From Ridgeia piscesae (lineage: Eukaryota; Annelida; Polychaeta; Sabellida; Siboglinidae), in contig JAODUO010000126.1 in NCBI GenBank assembly GCA_025642075.2, positions 112,501-176,500 of the forward strand: a stretch of 64,000 nt of DNA. Reading direction: 5' to 3'. The number at the start of each line of letters is the position of its first letter. Position 1 is the first letter of the stretch. This document shows, piece by piece, positions 38,860-51,618 of this stretch. The notes beneath the pieces are model-generated. The model had not been told where the DNA came from, ran no database searches, and saw nothing but the letters and a program-made list of their open reading frames with translations. The translations under genes were made by a program, and so were the position numbers.

Positions 38860-39340
38860 GATTGATGCATAAGTGACAGATGATCATAATGACATATGAC
38901 CAAAGTGACATGACCCAGTGTCAGATGATCCTAATGACACATGACTAAGGTGACATGACCCAGTGACAGATGATCCTTAGTTTAATGACACATGACCAAG
39001 GTGACATGACCCAGTGACAGATGATCCTAATGACACATGACCAAGGTGACATGACCCAGTGACAGATGATCCTAATGACACATGACCAAGGTGACATGAC
39101 CCAGTGACAGATGATCCTAATGATACATGACCAATGTGACATGACCCAGACGACCAATGACGCACATGCAGCTCGACACAAGGGCATACATGACTCAGGT
39201 GTCACATGACCAAGTGACATATGATCAAAGTGACACCAGGCAACAAATCATGTAGGTGTCACTTTACCCTGGTGACACATGACTTAGTTGACAAATGACA
39301 TGAGTGACTAATAACCCAGTTTAATGACACATTATATTAT
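38860..39340. repeat. 45-bp TGACA-rich minisatellite, ~6 copies plus degenerate flanks
   Basis: The core array (about 38906-39150) repeats a 45-bp unit beginning TGACATGACCCAGTGACAG and containing GATGATCCTAATGACACATG. One unit carries a small insertion (TTAGTTTAATG). Outside the core the sequence decays into scattered TGACA/TGTCA words to about 39340. Because 45 is divisible by three, a minus-strand frame stays open through the array; it is not a gene. Confidence 0.92.
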
Positions 39341-39556
39341 AAGAATTGTCACTTTATTTGGGACATTTATATTGGAAATGTGCAATGGTTTGGTCAACTA
39401 CGCATGTATCTATGTCATGCATTGGTGTCTTATGACGCAATTCCAATAAAAATGCTCAAAAGTAAATGGTAATTCTGACAATATAACCTAATTTGAATTT
39501 AGTGACAAGTTTACGAACATGTGTAACATAGATAGATGAGTGAGACACTAAGAAAA

Positions 39557-39843
<287 letters not shown>

Positions 39844-40167
39844 TAACCCAGAAGCTATGGTGTTTAACACACTCTGTGTGAACACACCAGTGCACGAGTG
39901 TCACAAATAATGTGTCATTGACATGTCAACGACCGACATGAAATACACATGATTTATGCCATAAGAAGGGTAATTATTAAACATATTATTCAAAAAGTGG
40001 TGTGAGGTCCTCCATGAAACAGACACTGAGTGAACAACATACCACTGCCATTTCTTCTAGGAAACTCATCTGCATCGTGCTGTCATCAGAGTAAATGACG
40101 GCAACGCCCTTCCTTCCTTGCACAGCAAACACTGCCATTACGTGTGAACTCATTACCGTTAGCACAT

Positions 40168-40335
40168 CATTTCATTGGTCAGCTAACTTGCAGATCATCT
40201 CAAAAATGTTCTAAACTGCAGTCCATTTCTTCCATCTGCTAATCTGCAGATGGTTTAATCAGTTTTGTTACATTGCAGATTTTCCCACTGATTGCAAGCC
40301 ATTTCATTAGTCAGATAAACTGCAGACTCACTGTG
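40168..40335. repeat. three diverged copies of a CTGCAGAT-containing unit
   Basis: Similar stretches of about 33 bp begin CATTTCATTGGTCAGCTAAC (40168), CATTTCTTCCATCTGCTAA (40226) and CATTTCATTAGTCAGATAAA (40302), each running into a TGCAGA word. Spacing is about 58 and 76 bp. Confidence 0.6.
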
Positions 40336-40754
40336 AAAACTGCCGTTGGATGAACTGGACATTTCTGTGTTGACATTCTCAGACCAGTTTCAGCCAACCC
40401 TCATTGCGTGTTGAGCTAATCGACTTGGCTGTGTTCGTACTGACTTGTCTTTTATGTGTGTATCAAGGAAATTATTATCACTGTGAGTTGATGTAACCAT
40501 ATCACTGTAGGCCAAAGTCAGCAGATACCTGTTGTAAGAAATGGCTTCCAGTAGCTTCTGGAATCTGATACTTGGTCTCTTTATCTCACTCTTCCCGTCT
40601 CTTTATCTGTCGATATATTTATCTTTTAAGCTGTCTAAATCGGGCTCTGTTTGTCTCTACATAGGTTTGCCTGTTTCTATGCATATGGTGTCCAACTGCC
40701 CGCCCAACCGACCGCCCATCCCTCCCTCCCAGTCCCTCCATCATTCTTGTTTTT

Positions 40755-40832
<78 letters not shown>

Positions 40833-40913
40833 GCACTCGCACTCGCACTCGCACTCTCTCTTCTTGTCTGTCTTTCTTGTCTGTGTCTGTGTCTGTTTCT
40901 GTGTCTGTGTCTG

Positions 40914-40987
<74 letters not shown>

Positions 40988-41096
40988 ATATCTCTCTTCC
41001 CCTCTCCCTCCCTCTGTCCCTCCTCCCTCCCTCTCTTCCCCTCTCTCTCCTGTTCAAATTTTTGTGTCTTTTATCTTGTCTTATAAAGGTGAACTC

Positions 41097-41134
<38 letters not shown>

Positions 41135-41156
41135 ACTCTCACTCTCACTCTCTCTC

Positions 41157-41191
<35 letters not shown>

Positions 41192-41216
41192 CCTCTCACT
41201 CTCACTCTCACTCTCT

Positions 41217-41250
<34 letters not shown>

Positions 41251-41327
41251 GTGTCTGTCTGTGTCTGTGTCTGTGTCTGTGTCTGTGTCTGTGTCTGTGT
41301 CTGTGTCTGTGTCTGTGTCTGTGTCTG

Positions 41328-41424
<97 letters not shown>

Positions 41425-41545
41425 CTCTGTCTCTTTATATATCTCTCTTCCCCTCTCCCTCCCTCTGTCCCTCCTCCCTCCCTCTCTTCCCCTCTCTCTC
41501 CTGTGTCAAATTTTTGTGTCTTTTATCTTGTCTTATAAAGGTGAA
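40755..41545. repeat. duplicated ~451-bp compound pyrimidine-rich module
   Basis: Each module contains (CTCACT)n, (CTGTGT)n, (CTGT)n and (CT)n blocks followed by about 110 bp of less repetitive sequence with TATATATCTCTCTTCCCC and TTGTGTCTTTTATCTTG. That less repetitive segment occurs at about 40986-41095 and again at 41437-41545, a 451-bp offset with very few differences. This indicates one recent segmental tandem duplication of the whole compound array. Ser-Leu-rich frames here are not genes. Confidence 0.93.
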
Positions 41546-43030
41546 CAAACCCGGGCAGGCATCCCTCAGCTTCACCCTGTGTCCTCAGCTCCCTCCCGCT
41601 GGCACCGGGCCTCACTTGTCTTCTGTTCCCTAACCGAGCCATATCCAGTGGCTTATACACCAGAATGTATCTTTATAATATTACACGCAGCACTTGGAGA
41701 TGATTATCATATCGCATGTCGTGTTAAAGACACCAGTAGTTGGACTACAAATAGATCGTTACTCCAGATGGCAGTAGCATCTTTGAGCACCAGATTGGTA
41801 GACTGTTCGATTACTGGTCTGATTGTGGGGTGGTCATCCATCATCCGTGTTCACGATCCTGGCTGGATCGGAAAGAAACGTATTCACTAGAACATACGCC
41901 ATCAAGAGCCAGGAAGTTTGGTGGTTTATCTGAGGAATTATGGTAATAATAGTGTTGGGTTTTCGTGAACTGTTCCAGTCACGGTTAGTTAATACATATC
42001 AGTAATTCAATGTTTTCTGTTTTATAAAGGTACGCAATAAATTAATATGATATTAAATATAATTTTAGCATTTTAGTTGTAAGAAACCAAACAATTTGAT
42101 GATACAGATGAAAGTGTTATTTATGCATGACGGTTTAACCAATGTGGCTGTGTGATATTTGTGAAAAAATGAGCCGATGATAGAATTTGTTTATATGACA
42201 TTACAATGATTAGAGCCTCATTGGTGGACTAAGTTGATTTGGTGATCATTGTGTCAACTTCGGATTGGACAACTTTGATTACATATTGATTCCCTCCAAG
42301 GGTTAGGTGGTCCGTGGCTGGCCTGGTGGCGTACGTCAGTGCCTCCATGGAAGATGCCTTCGGGATGTCTGTTTATTTGACTTGCGCTGAAATGTTTCAC
42401 AAGCGGTGTGCTGACATTTCACGCCACATATTGGTGGCGTTTGAGTTAGTAGACCAGATTGGCACAATTTAAACATCGCAGCTGGTACTGGCAGGAGGAG
42501 GTGGAGAGTTCGTGATGGGAGGGAGTGATGTGTCTCGTAAACAAAGTTCTCCCACTGAAAGGAGATCAGTTAAATCACGAAGTGACTGTTTTCATAAATA
42601 ATTACGCGAAACATGGGAACAGAATCGTCGTTATGTGGAGTGTTTTGTCGAGCATACATTATTTACAGAGCACCGGCTGATGGCAATATTTATCGTCTCA
42701 TTTGTATCGGTTAGAAACGTGTGTTTTTAAGTGTTATTATCAACAGAAAACATTTATGCAGGGTCATAGGATATGTCTGTATGGCTCACTGAATTACTTT
42801 GGAGTTTTGTTTGGAAAAGGGAAACGTTGGCCTTTCAGTGCTAATATTATCATATTGATCAGGAGTAACACACACACATTTAAACAAGGTACGTCGAGGG
42901 AGTATATTGACTGTAGTGTAAACTATATTTACTATGCACACTTGTTGTATTGCTGTCCTGTACAGAGAAGAGTGTTTACAATGAGTAGTGACGTGTGAAG
43001 TATTATGTAGGTGGTGATAAGAAGACACTA
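41546..43030. other. unannotated intron segment
   Basis: No supported feature; short ORFs without motifs. AT-rich from about 41.9 kb. Confidence 0.45.
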
Positions 43031-43196
43031 TTTCTGGGTACATTTTCTCATGACGTAGGTGTAGTACAATATTTCTGCTAAATATATATGCACAAGAAAA
43101 ATTAAATAAATCTGTCATTTCTGGGTACATTTTCTCATGACGTACATATACTACAATATTTCTGCTAAATATATATGCACGAGAACAATGAAATAG
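43031..43196. repeat. two-copy tandem repeat, 87-bp unit
   Basis: Unit 1 starts at 43031 and unit 2 at 43118, both with TTTCTGGGTACATTTTCTCA and both containing ATTTCTGCTAAATATATATG. A few substitutions lie near GACGTAGGTGTAGTAC versus GACGTACATATACTAC. Confidence 0.95.
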
Positions 43197-44480
43197 TCAA
43201 AGCAGTAAACAACAAGTATCATGTTCACTTTATTTACAACAAACCTAATAGTTTCTACCAACAGAAACCAATGACAACAGTTGGTATGTGCCAACATGTC
43301 GTGAATGCATATATTATTACTAAATTTGGAGTCCACAGGAAATATTGTCCCCTGTAACATGGCAACTCGTACATTAACTATGCTGATTCCTTTCATGCAA
43401 CTTAGACTGCATCATAAAGAAATAATTACCAGGGACGGTTTGTTAATTGATCAGTTTATACGTTCGATGACCCCTGACAATATTAAGCCTCTGGATGTTA
43501 TTGTGTAGAATATTTATGTACTGCAATGAGGCTACACTTATTTTTGTTACACTCCAGGCAGTCTTAAATGTCTTTTATTTTAATGTGTTTTCAGAAATGT
43601 AAATTGATATTAATTGTAAATGTTTTGTCATGGTCAAATGTTTCCTTGCAACGACTCCTGTGATGAAGCTAACAGTAACACAGCCAACAAAACAAGTCAG
43701 TGGTATGTTTCAGAAACCAGTCCTTTCAGCTAGTTCAAGTATCTCGTAGAGTTGTACAGACTTGCTAAGTTGTACGCACTCACTCGACAAATTAGCGTGA
43801 CGTAAACAAATATTAACTCATGAGAATTTATAATTATTACTTGCAGAACTCCTGGACATGACCTTTGCTGTTATATACTAAAATACCTCTCGAACTGTAT
43901 ACACATTTCCGCATATATTTGTACATAGTGGTAGTATTTGATGCAAGCAAATAAAAATGTAACCGATATATTATCGATAAATATGACTACCACATTAAAC
44001 ACAAATGCTCCGTCAAAAGATGCTAACAAATACTCTCGCAACGGTGCAGTAACACATATCGTTGCACACAAATTTAGCACATCTCATGTGAGAGACAGTG
44101 TCGACACCTAGTGGCAAGTACAAGAGATTACATGTAAAAGGAAAGCGAGATTAAGGAGATGTTCGTTTAGTGGTGTGACTTTGAGAGAGGATGTTTCCCA
44201 GACACTAGCCAGGATTGCAGAGAGAAACCTCTTAGCCAGGTCAGATTATGAGAGTCTAGCCGCGATGAAAACGCATCGAACGTCCTGTGTCAGTACGACG
44301 AGGTAACTGCTGATACAGTTGTGTTTAATCGGTGATAAGATTATTGGGCGTGGTTAGAAACCAACCTGATTACCTCCCATGGCTTCGTAGAATGTCAGAG
44401 GTCGTCTACAAGAGAGAGGTAATGTGTGTGTTGTGTAAGATTAGTTCATTGTGATATGTGCTTGTGTTGCTGATAGTTGT
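43197..44480. other. unannotated intron segment
   Basis: No supported feature. An open 26-codon stretch before GAG|GTAACT near 44299 resembles an exon end, but its acceptor context is poor and the peptide is not Calx-beta-like. Confidence 0.4.
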
Positions 44481-44870
44481 ATCATCACCATTATGGTTGT
44501 CATCAGTGTCATCACCGTTATCATCACCATCCCCACCATAATCAGCTTAAAATCCACTTCACCTTGTCATCATCGTCACCATCATCATCATCTCTGTAAT
44601 TATCACCATCATTTTCATCACCATCATCATACTCACCATCTTCCTCTTCATCTTCACTATCATCACCATATTGTCATCACCACCATCAGAACATTAAAAA
44701 CTATCATCGTCATCATTATCATCAAAACTATCATCATTCTCTGTCCCATCCTCCCATATCACCTGATCACCATCTCCTCCATTCTCATCACCTACACCAC
44801 AAACATCTTCACCATCTCCCTCCTCCTCCCCCCTTCCTCCTCTGCATCAATATTCCCATCCTCATTACAT
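44481..44870. repeat. imperfect (ATC)n trinucleotide region
   Basis: ATCATCACC/CATCATCATC-type trinucleotides with many substitutions over nearly 400 bp, giving a low-complexity His/Ile/Thr-rich frame (44451-44885) that I do not regard as a gene. Confidence 0.85.
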
Positions 44871-45832
44871 AGTCAGAACCTGTGAATTTTGTCAGTCTGA
44901 TTCTCCCAGAAGTCTGCAGATGTCCCATTCATTCCACACACCTCTCCCATTGCTGTCATCACTAATCTGCAGTGTGTTGACAGAATCTGTGTCTACTTGA
45001 TAGGCCCGAGGCAGATAATACTGTCATTTGAGCCATCAACAGTTCATTGGAGCAGCAGTCACCAAGTACTCTGGGAATTGTTTGTTATTCAGACAAATAC
45101 ACGTGGAGAACCTTTCCGCTTCAGTAGCAATTGTCTTTTTGCCCGCTGTGATTATTTTTGTTATTATGCACGAATATTTGTAAGAGTGACAATTGTATTT
45201 AATTTCCAGGAATGTATTCAGGTTAGACCAACTTTATTGAAGCATCATTAGTTTTAGATAATATAATTTTTGAGCCCCTGAATAATGTTTCTTTATACAG
45301 TTATAATTGCCCTCTCAAAAACAGGTAAAATGTGTTTAGTATAGAGGAAGGCATTTTCCCACCATATTGATGATATTGTACATTTGACAAATAGTCAATC
45401 AGCAGTTTTATTTAGAGTTAATTTATACTATTCTCTCAGCCCTGTGATACATTTTTACTTATGTTATTTCTGGGGGTGTCACTGTGCAACAATGATGTTA
45501 TAGAGGTGTCACTGTCACAGTGAAATAATATGGGATTTGAACAATAATAGTTCTATTGATGAAGCTATTAAATGCCATATGTTATTCCTAATACAGTCAG
45601 ATTAATTCACGATAATCATAAAAATCATAATTCTAAGTTTACAAAATAAAAATATTATATAACAGCTTCAGTTGATCCAGACTGTATGATCTTTGTTCAT
45701 TCAAATGTCTTATTCCTCAGTGGTGGGACGCATAATTTTGACACAAACTCCTTACAGGACACATGTGTTTCCTGGGGGAGAATGCCTCCAGCCCTGATCA
45801 TGAAATTCAATTTTTTTCATTCGTCCAATCTC
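44871..45832. other. unannotated intron segment
   Basis: AT-rich. Short GGTGTCACTGT words are repeated near 45475-45520. No gene is recognised. Confidence 0.45.
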
Positions 45833-45912
45833 GCAGATAATAATACCTATTATCTTCATCTGACCCTTTCATCCCACAGATAATAATAACCATTATCTTC
45901 ATCTGACCCCGC
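45833..45912. repeat. two-copy tandem repeat, 44-bp unit
   Basis: CAGATAATAATA followed by ATTATCTTCATCTGACCC occurs at about 45834 and 45878, with small differences between copies. Confidence 0.9.
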
Positions 45913-46247
45913 TATTGCCAGATGTTGATTCATTTATATCCATGCCCAGTTTCATGGAAAATATCTCGCTGCAACTATTTCAGTCAACACCAGCGGTTAC
46001 GTAGGCCTGGCTGTTCTCTCGGATAAAACATCTCAGTTCGAGATTACGTGTGATTCGTTCGACATGTAACCGTTGTTCTAATCGCCGCCTTCAGGTGTTT
46101 TTTCCCTCCTTAGATATGCCCGAAACATTCCAGATCCTCCCTCCGTGACTCCCCCACATGTGTCTGGGGAGGGAGAACCAGGGATAAATCAATCAGTCGA
46201 CAGACAGGGAGAGACCCGATAAAAATATCACATGGCACACGCCACTG

Positions 46248-46472
46248 TTTCGTAAGATAGTGCAGATTGTCGGTGCACTGCCCAATGGATCATTCTGTTC
46301 TACTTCTGCAGTGTTGCAGTGTCTTGAAGCTGTCTACAGATTTTGTATTACGTTTACTGTATATGTATATAAAATAAAAATTAAAAATTAAAAAAAGATA
46401 CTGCAACACTGCAGAAGTAGAACAGAATGATCCATTGGGCAGTGCACCGACAATCTGCACTATCTTACGAAA
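46248..46472. repeat. 78-bp inverted duplication with a single mismatch
   Basis: Left arm 46248-46325 and right arm 46395-46472 are reverse complements except for one base (CAGTGTCTT against CAGTATCTT). The arms contain GTGCACTGCCCAATGGATC or its complement. The 69-nt spacer is AT-rich. Directly downstream is a long TA tract. No target duplication was seen. Confidence 0.95.
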
Positions 46473-46489
46473 AGTATTAATTACATGTA

Positions 46490-46492
46490 TAT

Positions 46493-46572
<80 letters not shown>

Positions 46573-46573
46573 A

Positions 46574-46622
<49 letters not shown>
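46490..46622. repeat. (TA)n microsatellite
   Basis: TA dinucleotides with TATG variants near 46560-46570, about 125 bp, immediately outside the right arm of the inverted duplication. Confidence 0.95.
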
Positions 46623-46623
<1 letters not shown>

Positions 46624-47534
46624 TGTATGTACACACATATGGTTGGTTTTAGGCAATTATAAAGTCTAAATCATAGATAATTTCCATATGTTAACACAGA
46701 GAAATGGACTATTTACTACAATTTGCGGTATGGCATACCTCTGTTGTTGAACTATCACTTTCCTTAGCGGCTGTTGATTTTAATCGACAGCCACTGTCAA
46801 TGACCTTTACAAACACTGCCTCGACCTGCAACGGTGATCTTCTCTGAAATAGCGGCTAATCACATCCACAGTGACGTCAATGTTTTTCTACATTGAACAT
46901 TCGGTAGTATTACCTGTTTGGGTGATTCTATCATTGCGCCATAAACACATGGCACACAGTAACACACACACGCACTAAAAGTTATGCTTAGCAAGATCTT
47001 CTACTGACATTTTGATCCAACAATTATCTTACAGACTATCACCAGGTTCAACCTGGAAATATTCCTTACGAAAAGCTCCGTAACGCAAAATAATTTCGGT
47101 TTATCGGGAACTAGAGTGACCCATACAATCTGACATTGCTGGTGTATCCTGTTTTCATGGTCAGCAGGCCAGAGCTAACCTGCAGCCGGTTACGTAATGT
47201 CTCCCCATTATGTATGTATTGATAAGGGATGGTCAAGCCACAAAGCCAGCACCTGGCCTTAATCAGGAATACTCAGAGGGGGAGGTTACTATGGCAACAA
47301 CATTCCTGCCTGGCCATTGGTTTATTGACAGTTATGCTGGTCATTATTGACTTTCCTGTTCCACTCTGGATAAACTGTTGACCTTTCAAGTGGGATGATA
47401 ATGCACAATGGGTCCTGTCAGCCAAGGCATCTTCCCACTTAGCATTCCCCCTACTCCTCCTTGCCTCAGTGCAACTTTTCTGTTAGCTCTTAACTCCTGC
47501 ATTTTCCCTGGATCTATGTTGTTCTTGCGTAGTT
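46623..47534. other. unannotated intron segment
   Basis: Unique-looking sequence without a supported gene or repeat. Confidence 0.45.
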
Positions 47535-47825
47535 ATCTTCCCAACATTCATACCTTTCTGCTTGCATAATCTTTCCTGCTTCCGTATCTTTCTTGCTTTT
47601 ATACCTTTCCTGCTTCCGTATCTTTTCAACTTCCGCATCTTTCCTGTTTTCGCATCCTTCCTACTTCTGTATCTTACTTGCATCCAGATCTTTATTGCTT
47701 TCATATATCTTTCCTGCATCCGTATCTTTCCTGCTTCCATATCTTTCCTGCATCCGTATCTTTCCTGCTTCCATATCTTTCCCACCTCAGGACCTTTTCA
47801 TTTTCTGTACCTTTGTTTCTGTTGC
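47535..47825. repeat. 17-bp minisatellite, about 15 copies
   Basis: Successive units of TTTCCTGCTTCCGTATC type (variants CTTTTATACC, CATCCGTATC, CTTCCATATC) are 17 bp long with only two length changes. Since 17 is not a multiple of three and the unit lacks stop words, all three plus frames stay open (47562-47914), giving misleading ORFs. Confidence 0.93.
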
Positions 47826-48159
47826 ATTACTCGATATGTTTCACTTTAAGCTTATCCTTTTATCCATCTCTCGTTCCATTTTGTAGGTGTAAATTAAATT
47901 ACCACCATACTTAATTTCCATTTTCATTATGTTAGACAGCCACATTCCACTGAACAGATCAAGTTGTGGCTTCTTCGGGACTGCAACTTTGTTACTTTAC
48001 TCCCATGTGTTTCTTAGTCTGCTTCAGAATCATGATTCCACATAGATGTTCAATTTGTCGCATGTAGTATATCGGGTAGTGTATCGCTGTAGTGTATCGT
48101 GAATAGACGTATTATTGAGAATTGTCCAGCAAGTGGAGACTTTGGCGAGACAGAAACCA

Positions 48160-48750
48160 GACTATAGCAAGACTGATATAGGGGGATAAATATGGGTGAG
48201 ATAAATTTGGGGTGACAGATATAACTTAGCAGATATAGTGCGACGGATACTGCATGGGAGATATGGCTTGACAGATATGGCTTGGTTTGAGCTCCGCAGA
48301 TATATGTTACAAATGCGATGTGACAGTGAGGCGAGATACAGAGAGTGATAGAAGTGACTTAATAGAGACAAAGTGTGTGAGACGTGACCTGACGTGACGT
48401 GACGTGACGTGACGTGACGTGACATGACGGAGACACGACGGAGACACGACGAAGACACGACAGAGACACGACGGAGACACGACGGAGACACGACATAGAC
48501 ATGACAATACATATATGACATGATAAATATTATATGTCAGCAAGTGACATTGTTTGTATGACATAACAGATGAGACAGATTTGAGAGATATGACATAATA
48601 ATGATGACGCACATAACTGACATGTTGACATTATATGGTAAACGATTAACAGGACCGCATGCAAGACTTGACAGATTATGGTATACATGACAAAACAGAC
48701 AAGACATGTATGTAAGTGATGGATATATGCAAGTATACAAGCAAATTTGT
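48160..48750. repeat. GACA/GATA-rich degenerate region with two ordered cores
   Basis: The region is rich in GACAGATAT-like words. Within it, 48381-48427 is a (GACGT) pentamer array and 48426-48502 holds seven 11-bp units of GACGGAGACAC type. Together they look like one minisatellite that has locally amplified different sub-units. Confidence 0.85.
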
Positions 48751-48817
48751 ACATGCACGCACACACACGCACGCACGCATGCAACACACACGCACGCACG
48801 CATGCATGCAACACACA

Positions 48818-48866
<49 letters not shown>
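48751..48866. repeat. (CACG)n/(CA)n repeat
   Basis: ACGC and CACA alternating sequence with GCATGCA words, ending in about 32 bp of pure CA. Confidence 0.95.
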
Positions 48867-48868
<2 letters not shown>

Positions 48869-51501
48869 ATTCTAGTCAGAGCACATTACTGATGCAGCTT
48901 CTTGACAATTGTCAGTCTACATAACAGGAGCCTTTGTCCTGATTACACCACTGCAGGCATCTCCTTGTGCTTTGTGTAGCAACGTGTGGCATTATTACTA
49001 CACATAGATTACTGTTTATAACTGTCACATTGGTACACACTACACAGACATCGTAGTGTTTTCCAGCAGCATGTCACAAACCCACATTACACCAGTCTGA
49101 GATTATTTTTCCATACCGAGGCTGCCTTCCATACCTGGAAGGTGACAACCAATCTGCCCCAGACACGGGAGCAGCGAGTTTCTGATCAGCCATATAATCA
49201 GCCATCTGTGTTTTATTCCGTCATGCGTGCACATGTGAAAACATGAATTTCCCGTTCTTCCTACCTCGCGTTCTACTTCATGCCCTCGAGTGATCAGTCA
49301 ACGTTTCCTGCAAAGGATTAATGGCAGTGTTTGACTTAACGATGCATTTCAGATGAAATGTTCGAAATGTGTGGGGTGAATAAATGATAGGAATCCCCAA
49401 GAGGTCGTTGCTGTCACGTAGCTGTCGTGGGTTTGTAAGTATATTGGAAAACAATGGACCAAATTGCATTAACTTTGGATAATTGCCCAATTGTGTATGT
49501 AACATTTGTCTGAATGTTTCTACGGTAAATGTCGTCGTCATGGTTAACTGGTTTATAATGGTAACAGATAGTCGACCCGGCGTCATGACCATCACGATCT
49601 GTCACACCCACCGCTGGCTGTGACACTGAATGCATGGTGTCGGAGTTGACCGTATCTGATCAATATTCTTACATCTACTTCCACAGCTTTCCGCTGTCGT
49701 TTAATTTGCTTCGTTGCTCGATTTTGCCTGCGGATGTATTCCTGATGTAGTCATTGTCACATTAAGTGCACCCCCTGGTGCTTTGATGTTCTCGAGCGGC
49801 GAGTTTTCACACAAGATTGCATATTGTTCGACGTGGTTGGTGGTCTAATCTCGAGACATTAGTTTAGTTTATGGAAATTTTGCCTTAATTCCCACTTGGG
49901 GTAACAGTCACTGTTACGTAATGCCCTAAAGATGGGGAGTGGTATGACTGCTCTTGGGGCTCAGCCTGGAGAGAGTATGTTTGTTTGGGGTAAGATTTCA
50001 CGTCATGTTGACTCAGTCATGGTTTAAGGTAAATTATGTAACAGATCTAGTTATGCTATGTATCTGGTTGTTAATATAACCGTAATGTAAGTTGCATAAG
50101 TTAATATGATCTTATTTACTATAACTGTTTCGTCTACGATAAAAGCCAATGAGTCATTTGGTCTGTTCGGCTCTGCTTATGTAGTTAGCCAGCGTGAAAT
50201 CACAAGTCATTTCATAAGAACACAGGTCACATGCTTACAACCACAAACCATAGCTAACCACTGTCCCTGTTACAATATTTGAACTGAAACCCATTTGATG
50301 ACCGTCGCAAGTCGTGGTAATGCACACAGCAATATATTTGCTCACAGTTACCAACACTAAGTAGACCCTTTGACATCACCAATTTGTGGACCAGAGGCCA
50401 TTTGCAATGTGTGGGTGGATCACAAGACAATGGTAATTCGGTAAAGAGAATGAATCAGAGGAAATGGAGAGTCAACCTCGGCACCTAGGGAAGATGCACT
50501 TAGATGGCCTCCGCGTTGACGTATTAAATTGTAAGTCATAATCAGGCAACCATGTGGCTGGGTTTCATGGATTATCTGTGAAATTTTTATTAGAAGTGAA
50601 AGTTTGGTGATCCAGTATACTCTGTGAGTGAGCGAACTGTAGATGTTGCTCCTGATATGAGATGAACGCATGGGTTCAGTGGCCTGTATTGCCGGCTGAT
50701 GGAGCGAGATTATTGAGAATAACCAGCGAACTGGTAACTCAATTTGTGCTTGTCTGTTGCAGTCTACATAAGTGAGTAGTCACAGTCAGCACACCTTGTC
50801 TCGACTGCAGTATCTTAGTCATCCTTTGTTTCAGTAAAGTCGACTTTGACACATTTTCCCGCAGTTATAAATAATTTTAAGCATCCTTTGTTTCGGTGTA
50901 GATATTACAATGTAAAAATATTTACCATACACAAATGCTGAGTTGTTACACCTGAAAATGGGTTAAATTGGGTGGAGTTAAAGTGGGGTTGTTATGACAG
51001 AAAAGATATGTGGGCCAGGGTTTTTATAATAACCAGGCGAGAATGACCCCCATTGACCAAGGAAATGAGTCTGTCAGGTGTGTCTTGGGGTCAGTGGAGT
51101 GATGTGTCCAGTTATACCTGGCTCAGAAGTGGCTGTAGCACGTAGGTATGCTGGGCGTAGATATTTATGGGCCCGGTACTAACGTGGGTGCATAACTGCG
51201 TATGTGCCCTACTGATGTGGACTTACTGGGCTCCAGACCAGATTGGCTCCGGCTGATAAGCTCCGTAAGTGGAGCAGTTTTTCTCAAGTAACCTGTCGGC
51301 ATTCTGGGCCCATGTTCTGGACAATGATTCCTGACCACAAAGCGCTGGGCTCAATGTGCCACAATGCAGCTGGTTTGCAAAAATCGAGTGCAGTTTGCCA
51401 GCGGGGAGAGTGTCTGGCATGTTTTAGAAAGGTGGAGGTGTTTGTGTATGTGATGAGACAATGTTAGCCAGAGCACAGGTCTGTCTGCCTGGTGAGATAG
51501 C
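48867..51501. other. unannotated intron segment
   Basis: No gene is recognised; short ORFs on both strands without motifs. Mostly unique sequence. Confidence 0.45.
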
Positions 51502-51618
51502 AGGGAGGCAGAGGCGGGGGTGGGGGCACGGGCACGGGCACGGGCACGGGCACGGGCACGGGCACGGGCACGGGCAGGGGCACGGGCCCGGGCAGGGGCA
51601 GGGGGCAGGGGGCAGGGC
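51502..51618 (+). repeat. (GGGCAC)n G-quadruplex-forming repeat
   Basis: About ten consecutive GGGCAC hexamers flanked by GGGGG and GGGGCAG runs, so G-runs of at least three recur with 3-nt loops for nearly 90 bp. This satisfies the classical G3-N1-7 quadruplex pattern many times over on the plus strand. Low-complexity Gly-His and Pro-Ala-Arg frames here are not genes. Confidence 0.93.

Noticed and set aside
38906..39150. CRISPR-like regular repeats
   Set aside because: Units are head-to-tail without unique spacers, so this is a minisatellite; the genome is eukaryotic.
44219..44299. possible exon before GAG|GTAACT
   Set aside because: Open in one frame, but the acceptor lacks a pyrimidine tract and the NCX-phase frame hits a stop.
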